A stretch of 64,000 bases of DNA. Origin: Sternotherus odoratus. Taxonomy: Eukaryota; Chordata; Testudines; Kinosternidae. Below the pieces are notes generated by a model, which ran no database searches, was not told the DNA's origin, and saw only the letters and a program-made list of their open reading frames with translations. The stretch covers positions 40,390,133 through 40,454,132 of the forward strand of contig JAVMKO010000005.1 of NCBI GenBank assembly GCA_032164245.1, given 5' to 3'. The position numbers and the translations under genes are program-made. This document shows positions 57,395-64,000 of this stretch, in pieces; within the stretch, counting starts at the first letter, position 1, and each line of letters begins with the position of its first letter.

Positions 57395-58621
57395 ATGGCA
57401 AACAGAACTGGGCTTAACGCTACTCAGGGGCTAGACACTTCCTCTTTACTAGAGGTGTCCCAATTCCAGGAGGCCATTGGCCTTTTCTTCATGGTTCTGC
57501 TGAACCTCGTAGCCCTGGTTGCCAATGTGGCAGTGATGGTGGTCATCCTCAAGACCCCTCTGCTGAGGAAGTTCATCTTTGTCTGCCACCTCTGCCTGGT
57601 GGATCTGTTGTCTGCCATCTTCCTGATGCCACTGGGGATCGTTTCCAGCTCCTCTTGCTTCAACAGGGTGATCTACAGCATCGCAGAGTGCCAGACCTTC
57701 ATCTTCTTGAACATCTGCTTTATCAGCGCCTCCATTCTCACAATCTCGGTCATCAGCGTGGAGAGATATTACTACATCGTTCACCCCATGAGGTACGAGG
57801 TCAAGATGACTGTTGGGTTGGCGGTCACAGTGGTGGCCTTTATCTGGATTAAGTCCATCCTGGTCACAGTCTTGGCATTGGTGGGGTGGCCTCAAGACAA
57901 CGGGGCCACGAGTGCCAGTAAGTGCACTGTGTCCTGGAGCCCTGGGGCCCACAAGAAGGTCTTTGTCATTGTCTTCAGCACCCTCTGCTTCTTCCTGCCT
58001 ACCTTGGTCATCTTTGCTGTCTACTGCAGCATCTACAAAGTGGCCCGGATTGCCTCCCTGCAGCACGTGCCTGTCCCGTCTTGGACTGCTGCCCCGCGGC
58101 AGCGATCGGAGTCTATTAACAGCCAAGTCACTATCATTACGACCAGAAACCTACCTCCCAGGCTGTCCCCAGAGCGGATGTTTGGAGGAGGAAAAGCTGC
58201 CATGACCGTGATCCTCATTGTGGGTCAATTCTTGTGCTGCTGGTTGCCATTTTTCTCCTTCCATTTGTACTGCTCCATTAACTCTGTCAGCCCGGGCAGG
58301 GGCCACGGGGAGACGGTCGTCACCTGGCTCGCCTACTCCTCCTTCGCTATCAACCCTTTTTTCTATGGGATACTGAACCGCCAGATACGGGAAGAGCTGT
58401 CTAGGCTGGGACGGAGCTGCCTCAACAGACCCTTGAACCAGGAGCTCTGTCTCTCCAGCCCTGAGGGTTCCATACAGGAGAACTTCCTTCAATTCCTGCA
58501 GAGGACCAGCTGCACCCTGGAGACCCGATCCACTTATGTCAACTCCAGCCCCAGGAACACGTTGGACCAGACCATGATGGGCTTCAGAATTCCAGGCCAA
58601 ATCCCAGAAGAAACCAACTGA
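57395..58621 (+). CDS. GPR62: Orphan class A GPCR, GPR62 (GPR61/62 family), complete single exon
   Basis: Plasma-membrane orphan receptor of 408 aa. TM1 has N44 (VANVAVM). TM2 has D70 (LVDLLSA). TM3 has C99 and ERY 123-125 in place of DRY. TM4 has W151. C177 in the second outer loop can pair with C99. TM6 has CWLP at 282-285 and TM7 has NPFFY at 320-324. N-glycosylation sites are N3 (NRT) and N8 (NAT). The start MANRTGLNA matches recalled GPR62 (MANSTGLNA), and the position after PARP3 is that of human GPR62. Loop 3 (PRQRSES, FGGGKAA) and the tail (GSIQENFLQFLQ, FRIPGQIPEET) resemble GPR61 more than mammalian GPR62. GPR61 itself is the alternative, but synteny and the N terminus favour GPR62. 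Frame is intact. No AATAAA was seen nearby; ATTAAA at 59624 is possible. Confidence 0.92.
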   Translation: MANRTGLNATQGLDTSSLLEVSQFQEAIGLFFMVLLNLVALVANVAVMVVILKTPLLRKFIFVCHLCLVDLLSAIFLMPLGIVSSSSCFNRVIYSIAECQTFIFLNICFISASILTISVISVERYYYIVHPMRYEVKMTVGLAVTVVAFIWIKSILVTVLALVGWPQDNGATSASKCTVSWSPGAHKKVFVIVFSTLCFFLPTLVIFAVYCSIYKVARIASLQHVPVPSWTAAPRQRSESINSQVTIITTRNLPPRLSPERMFGGGKAAMTVILIVGQFLCCWLPFFSFHLYCSINSVSPGRGHGETVVTWLAYSSFAINPFFYGILNRQIREELSRLGRSCLNRPLNQELCLSSPEGSIQENFLQFLQRTSCTLETRSTYVNSSPRNTLDQTMMGFRIPGQIPEETN

Positions 58622-58999
58622 GAAAGCAGAGTGGGCTGGGTTCAACTTTGTTTCCCTGCCCTCCATATCCTGGCCTTTGCTAGAAGGATTGAAACAGGGT
58701 TTCCGAAGGACTGACCAACCCTCTTTTGACCCAGAGGGGAGGTCGGGGTTATGGCTTTGGAAGAACTTGCCCTCGTACGGAGTAAATCCAGAGAGAGGCT
58801 ATTTCTGTGGCTTTACGATGTTGTCAGCCAGGTATCGTGGGTGGGAGCCAAAGAGGGAGAAAGCAAGAAGGCAGGGAGCTGGAAAAGGACAAAGGCGCTC
58901 CCAGCATTTTTCCTGACACTGGCATGTCATGAGCACCAGACTCCAGCTGTAGCCTCTGAGCCATCAGGGAGGTTCTGCTTTTGCCTAGTCTTCTAGAGA

Positions 59000-59135
59000 A
59001 ACAGGGAGGTCCAGGGAGATCAAGTGACTTGCCAGAGGTCACCTAGGGCGTCAGTGCCTCAATTGTGGGGGATGGAGATAGTAGGACCGGAGGATCTGTT
59101 TCTGCATCCTTTGCTCAGACCACTAGGCAACACTG
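59000..59135 (-). repeat. MIR-like SINE
   Basis: caagtgacttgccagaggtc, then acctagggcgtcagtgcctc, gtaggaccggaggatctgtt and cagaccactaggcaacactg are reverse MIR landmarks, moderately eroded. Confidence 0.65.
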
Positions 59136-62100
59136 CCTCCGTCTGGTTTAGGGCTCAGCCATTCCTGGAGTGAGGGCTGGCTGGGCCTACCCATAAATTG
59201 CCCCAGCTGTGAGGGACTGGCCCTTTTAAAAACGGGTTTTGGTTACTTCTCTGGACTCACCCTTGTGCCGGCTCATGGGATCAGAGACCAGGCCATTGAT
59301 AAGGAATCCAGACTTCAGGGTTCATTGACCCTCTGAGGTATTTCGATAGCAGCCCCTTGTTCGGGGGGAGCAGAGCTTTGCTCCTCAGCGATCACTCCCA
59401 AGCTCTCGACCTCTGGGAAGGCAGGTGAAGCTGACACGTGAAGCTGTGACAGCAGCCACGTGACAGCAGCGGGTGGTAGGTGCCGGCCTGCATCAAGGCT
59501 CCTGCAGTGCCTGCCGGCCTAATCCGAAGTGCAGGCAGCTCCTTCAATGGCTGGCTGTGACAAATGCAGGTTGACAGGGAGAGATGAAGAGGGTGAGTTG
59601 TTATTCCACGGCATCCAGGCCAAATTAAATGCAGGGAGGGCAACACCGCTGATTTCAGGGACGGCAAAGGACCTAGCACGCTTTAGGTGCTATAGAAACA
59701 ATAGCAGGTGATAATAGGAGTGGCAGTAATACCATGATGCCCCTGATCTCCATCACATGACACACCAGCAGTTCATTGAGCTCCCTGTCTCAGGCGGGGA
59801 CTGTGCACTTCAGGAGACCCTTCATGCGTTTCTCTGCAGAGACAGCCAGCAGTAAATGTGAAGGGCTAGATCCCCAAAGGGATTTAGGCTCTTAACTTCG
59901 GTTGCAATCAATGGGATTTAGGAGCCTAAATACCATTCGAGGCTCTGTGCCCAAGTATTCTTGACTGGGTATTTTCCTCGCCCCAGCTGGCTCCAGAGGC
60001 ATTTGTAATAATTTTGTAATCGACTGCTAATGTCTTTTCAACAGATGTATTTTAACAACTGTCTATTAATAGAGCCAAAGGAAGCACCAGGCTCACAAGG
60101 TTTGTTTGTTTTGAAGAAGAGGCAGAGTCCCCAGTTCCTCTCCTCCCGGCCCAGTGTGGGAAGGTGCCTCTTCCTTGAAAAGTCTCAGTGCAAACCTGTG
60201 GAGAGTACTTCGGGTGGCTAGACCTAGGGAATTGATGGCAGAAATGACTCACCAGGAGGCTCTAACATAAGGCCCAAACTCAGTTATGTGATAATTTTTA
60301 CAGCTTCATCTCACTCAGAAATGGGAGGCTAGAATCCCTAGGAACTAGAGCTGGGAAATGCCCACTTTGGCACGTTGTTGTCTGTTACCCCTTGCTTTGT
60401 TATCAGATGTGCCAGGCCTGGTTCCTCCGTGTTATGAGTGCAGAGTCGCTGCAAAGTGCCACTGGACCACAACGATACACTGACAGAAGCCCCTCTCCCC
60501 GCCAAACTCATGTAAAAGCGTCCACAGAGGGGTTTGCACCAGTTTAACTGGCTTTAGCTCAACCACTGCCAGCTCTAAGTGTGGATAAGGCCTAAGGATG
60601 GCAAAGTGCTTTAAGAACATGGATGAATGAGCCTCCCATGCAGCTGGTTAGTAGCACCGTTCTCCCTTGAACCACCAAGCCTGTCAGGTCCCACCTTTCC
60701 CAGAGCATCTTGTACATCTCTCAGCATCTCTGGCACCCCCAGCGGGGGGGCTGCCTCCCCCCTCAGCTCTCACCCAGCAGGAGGCGTCAGTTAGATCTGA
60801 TCGGCAAAGTGCCTGTTAAACTGTCCCCGTGGCACCGCACAGCTGCGTTGAGTCATAGCCGCTGTGTTTACTGACACAAAGCCCTGAGCGCGCGAGGGAG
60901 GCTGATCTGCCAGCGAAGCTCTTGTTCCAGGCACTTTCCGAGTAACGAGACGTACCGAACCCGGCAGGGAGGAGGAGGCTTTGATTTCCAGGGAGCAGCT
61001 TAAACTGCCAGGGATGGAACCCTGCAAATGGAGCCAATTTGCTTACGATGGGGGGAAAACCCCAAGCTGCTGAGGCTGGGAGGGGAAATGGGTGGCTGAT
61101 GCCCCATTGACAATCCCAGCCTACGTGGGTTTCACAGAGTCCCTTTATTGTTATTTCTCTTACCCTGAGCACAGTAGAGGAATGACTCATCCCCCTGCGT
61201 CATTCAGCCCTGTCTGTGCTCGCACCAGCCAATCTGCGGCATGGGGCTGGAAGAAGCCAGCAGCCTTTCCATGCTTTTGACCTAGTACAGAGGAGCAAAA
61301 GTTATCTTCAATGCTCTTTCCTCTGCTCTCTCCAAGCACTCTGGCCAGCTCCGTCCTCCCCTTCCATTTACTGTCCGTGCAGTTGGCGTTCCTTGGGGCA
61401 ACATGGGAAAAGGTGAACGCGTGCTAGCTGCATGCTTTCCTAGCCAAGCACAACAGAAAGCATCCCCTGGCTGACACCAAGGGTCACAGTGCAGGGGTCC
61501 CTTATCTGGATCATTGTGGGAAAGCGGCTCTGTCTTCTCCCGACTTGGGGGCATACCGCTCCTGCCTAGGCCCAACAGTGTCTGTGCAGTGGGTAGCCCC
61601 CACGACACTGCTTCAAAGCAATACCAAGTTCCCAAGGTGGGTGCCCAGGAAATGAAGAGCTCACAGTTAGTGACCACCGTGAAAAGTCTGAGGGTATGGC
61701 TATACTACAGGCCAGATCGGTGCTCGTGTGGGCTGAGGCGTGGGAGAGGCAGCCGTGGCGGGGGGGGGGGGAGGGGAGGAGGTGCTCTGGGCTCTGGTGG
61801 GGGAGGGGGAACAGGGGCTAGCCTCCCCAACTTGGCGGTTCAAGTGCTGCCCATGCTTTACTTCATTCATGGCACACCTGCCACAAACGCACTGAAGTTC
61901 TACAGACAGTGGCTGTACACTGCCCTGATTCATCCCCAGAATGCAGCAGTGTTCTGGGGAAAACAGTTCAGGCTCGTGTCATTAAAGCCTGTCAGAAGGT
62001 CTCAAAGGGGCCGAATTAAGGTTGGATGGGCAGGCTTCATTCAGCATCCCCTCCATTACCCCCGCAGTGTGTATCTCCATAGTAACTCCCCTGCCTTACT

Positions 62101-62365
62101 CTGAGTTTACACCTGTGCAGCAGAGCTCAGCGGCTGGCCCACTTACAGTAATTGCTCAGGGAGCTGGAGGGCTGTGCAATCGCTAGCTAATTACCCAGCA
62201 GAGAGGATATTTACCAAACACAGCCCACATGACTACCTGATAGGAAAGAGAAGTTTCCGCATGCTCCAGGAGGTAACCCTACATCGGGACCCGCCTCAGC
62301 TCCGCGGCCACACCTGCTATGGCATTTATATGGCATCTGCTTTCAGCCTCTACCAGGGAATGGTT

Positions 62366-62434
62366 TCAGAGTGGTAGCCGTGTTAGTCTGTACCAGCAAA
62401 AAGAACGAGCCACAAGGACTCCTCGTTTTTGCTA
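62366..62434 (+). repeat. Interspersed repeat end with fold-back arrangement
   Basis: ggtttcagagtggtagccgt, then gttagtctgtaccagc is the 5' end of a common reptile repeat. It then inverts: AGCAAAAA (62395-62402) with CGAG nearby pairs with CTCGTTTTTGCT (62422-62433). GGAGTCCTTGTGGC appears here in the opposite orientation to the copy at 37618. Confidence 0.6.
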
Positions 62435-62599
62435 AGAGGGAATGGCTTCCAAAATCTACCTGGCTTCCTGCAGCCTTGGTTATTACTGCAGGGTGACCCC
62501 CGCATGCTCCCAGGCCCAAATTCCCCCTCTAGCCCCCAAAGCATATGTTCTGCCCTCTCCCGCACAGTCCATAGCCCCTTTAAGGAGATCAACATACAA

Positions 62600-62760
62600 C
62601 AGTCTGCTTCTTTCAGCAGAGTTAATAAAACAAGTTTATTAACTGCAAAGAGAGATTTTACATGAGCACAAGTAAGGAGGCTTTAAAGGCAGAAATGGTC
62701 ACACACCAAATAAAGCTCAAACACTCTCTAAACTTGACAAACTGGATTCAACTCGGGTTG
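62600..62760 (-). mobile_element. LTR-like fragment sharing a core with 55366
   Basis: aaaacaagtttattaactgc at about 62629 matches the core at about 55366. On the minus strand both hold AATAAA followed by CTTGTTTT. Ends were not found. The surrounding 62440-63000 may belong to the same element. Confidence 0.35.
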
Positions 62761-64000
62761 GAGTCCCTTGCCACGTGTTTTCTGGACCAAGCACTCAGGC
62801 CAGGCTCTGCTCCCAAAGTCCATAGGCTCTTTCTTTTGTCGTCTTAGGTGGCAAAGAGAACTGCCTAGGGAGAGAGAACCCGGGGTGTTGTTGCCCTTCA
62901 CGGTTACACTTCAGTCCCCCTTTGATATGCCTTTCCCATGAGTTACCCCTAGATAAAGTTCATACCTGCTGTGGGGACAGAAACATGGCAGCTCCTGGGG
63001 AAAGTGGGTTCATGCTGTTTGTTAAGATGTAGCTCTGTTTCTTCCTGCCCCCCCCCCTTCCTTGCCAAGGAATGGCTACATGATGGCCCACCAGCTTTGA
63101 TGACACCTGGCTAGAGAAACCTTTGTCTTTGAGAAACACCTCTGTCGTTGACACCTTTGTCTTTGGGAAACAGGCTTGTCTAGCAAACAGCTGATTTCAG
63201 TGGACATTTGTAACGTTACAGGTAATATGGCGCTACACACATCTCACCATGATATCACTGACCAGCAAGTTCTTCGTTTTCAAATGATGCCTCACCTGGC
63301 GTATTGTGTACAAAGATTATTACAATGGTGTGGCGGGTGTGACTACTGGGCTGTGTTCTGGCTCCCCTTCCTGCCACCAGCAGTCAGCGTACAGGTTTGA
63401 TGCAAGGAGCATTGTCAGTGAGTCTCTTTAAGAAGAGAGAGCTGACAGGCCACACTGTTCTTGGAACCACTATTTTCTCCCTCTGTGGCTGCGGCCTTTA
63501 TCATGAATCCAGTTCCTGCTGGAGTCGCTGCCTTCAGAGCAGGAGGTTGGCCCTGCACGGTGTGGCAATATGGGGTGAGCGTCCATGTGAACACCCTGGC
63601 TTCTGAAATCTGGCGTGGCTTGGAACGGCTTGGTGAGGGGATGCACAAGGACGACTGTGCTGGAGAGTGAACTCGGGCCCTCCAGAGACAAAAGCATGAG
63701 CAGCAAGGCCCTAGCAGACTCCTAACTGATGCAGCTCGGCCCAGAGAAGCCTGGAGCACATCCAGCCCAGTGGGGGGAGGCCTGGGGGGGACCTACACTG
63801 CTGTGATTGAGCCCCCCCCCCCATGAGGATGAAGGACTTCTCCCCTCATCTGAGGCTCCTGGGGTTCCCCTCCCCCAGTCCCTGCCCTAACGTTCTTGCA
63901 GGGGAAAGCCAGCCACTCCGCATGCTGGCAGTCTGACCCCACTCCAGGCCCGGTGTCCCTGTGGTAACTAGGCGCCCCAGGAAGGAAGCAGAGCCGTTTC

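Larger units (their letters stand above)
58622..64000. other. Region downstream of GPR62, no gene recognised
   Basis: In human, PCBP4 follows on the opposite strand; no KH-domain coding exon was seen here, so it probably starts beyond the window. Contents are a MIR-like SINE (59000-59135), the fold-back repeat at 62366-62434, LTR-like sequence from about 62440 to 63000, and a DNA-element-like end at about 61692 (gagggtatggctatactac) that resembles the Harbinger ends at 33632. The stretch 59870-59960 (gatttaggagcctaaatacc) resembles another common reptile repeat. Confidence 0.5.

Overview
The window is vertebrate nuclear DNA, most likely from a reptile and probably a turtle. The evidence is GT-AG split genes, a CpG-rich bidirectional promoter, CR1-type LINE tails, MIR-like SINEs and many short DNA transposons. 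The turtle assignment is an inference from repeat types remembered from turtle genomes; crocodilian or other sauropsid origin is not excluded.

Four conserved genes are recognisable, in an order that matches human 3p21: GRM2 (+) - RRP9 (-) - PARP3 (+) - GPR62 (+). GRM2 (1695-10535) enters from the left with only its last three coding exons: the cysteine-rich linker, the 7TM domain and the PDZ-type tail. RRP9 (16542-31259, minus) is complete, with 15 coding exons and 466 aa; it encodes the WD40 protein of U3 snoRNP. PARP3 (37150-47310) is complete, with 10 coding exons and 535 aa; it is a DNA-break-activated mono-ADP-ribosyltransferase with an intact H-Y-E triad. GPR62 (57395-58621) is a single-exon orphan GPCR of 408 aa. 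I chained the exons of RRP9 and PARP3 by splice phase, and every junction keeps the frame.

RRP9 and PARP3 are head to head around a promoter at about 31260-31574 with two inverted CCAAT boxes. Its flanks have mirrored strand asymmetry: the + strand is C-rich over RRP9 intron 1 and G-rich over the start of PARP3. Both genes would therefore place G-rich RNA-like strands just downstream of their starts, a layout that favours R-loops.

The space between genes and the introns is mostly repeat-derived. Well-bounded elements with target-site duplications are: two solo LTRs in the last long GRM2 intron (4879-5598, and 8336-9013 nested in a hAT element); hAT elements at 16874-17479, 29300-29871 and 35910-36275; a PIF/Harbinger-like element at 33632-34327; and a small MITE family (16726-16868, 45099-45218). 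Two stretches look like conserved regulatory DNA rather than repeats: an RFX-type X-box in the GRM2 intron (6623-6638) and an AT-rich block between PARP3 and GPR62 (about 49745-50170).

I saw no novel multi-gene system. The more interesting points are the mirrored-skew promoter, the X-box, the GPR61-like form of GPR62, and the absence of the mammalian IQCF cluster between GRM2 and RRP9.
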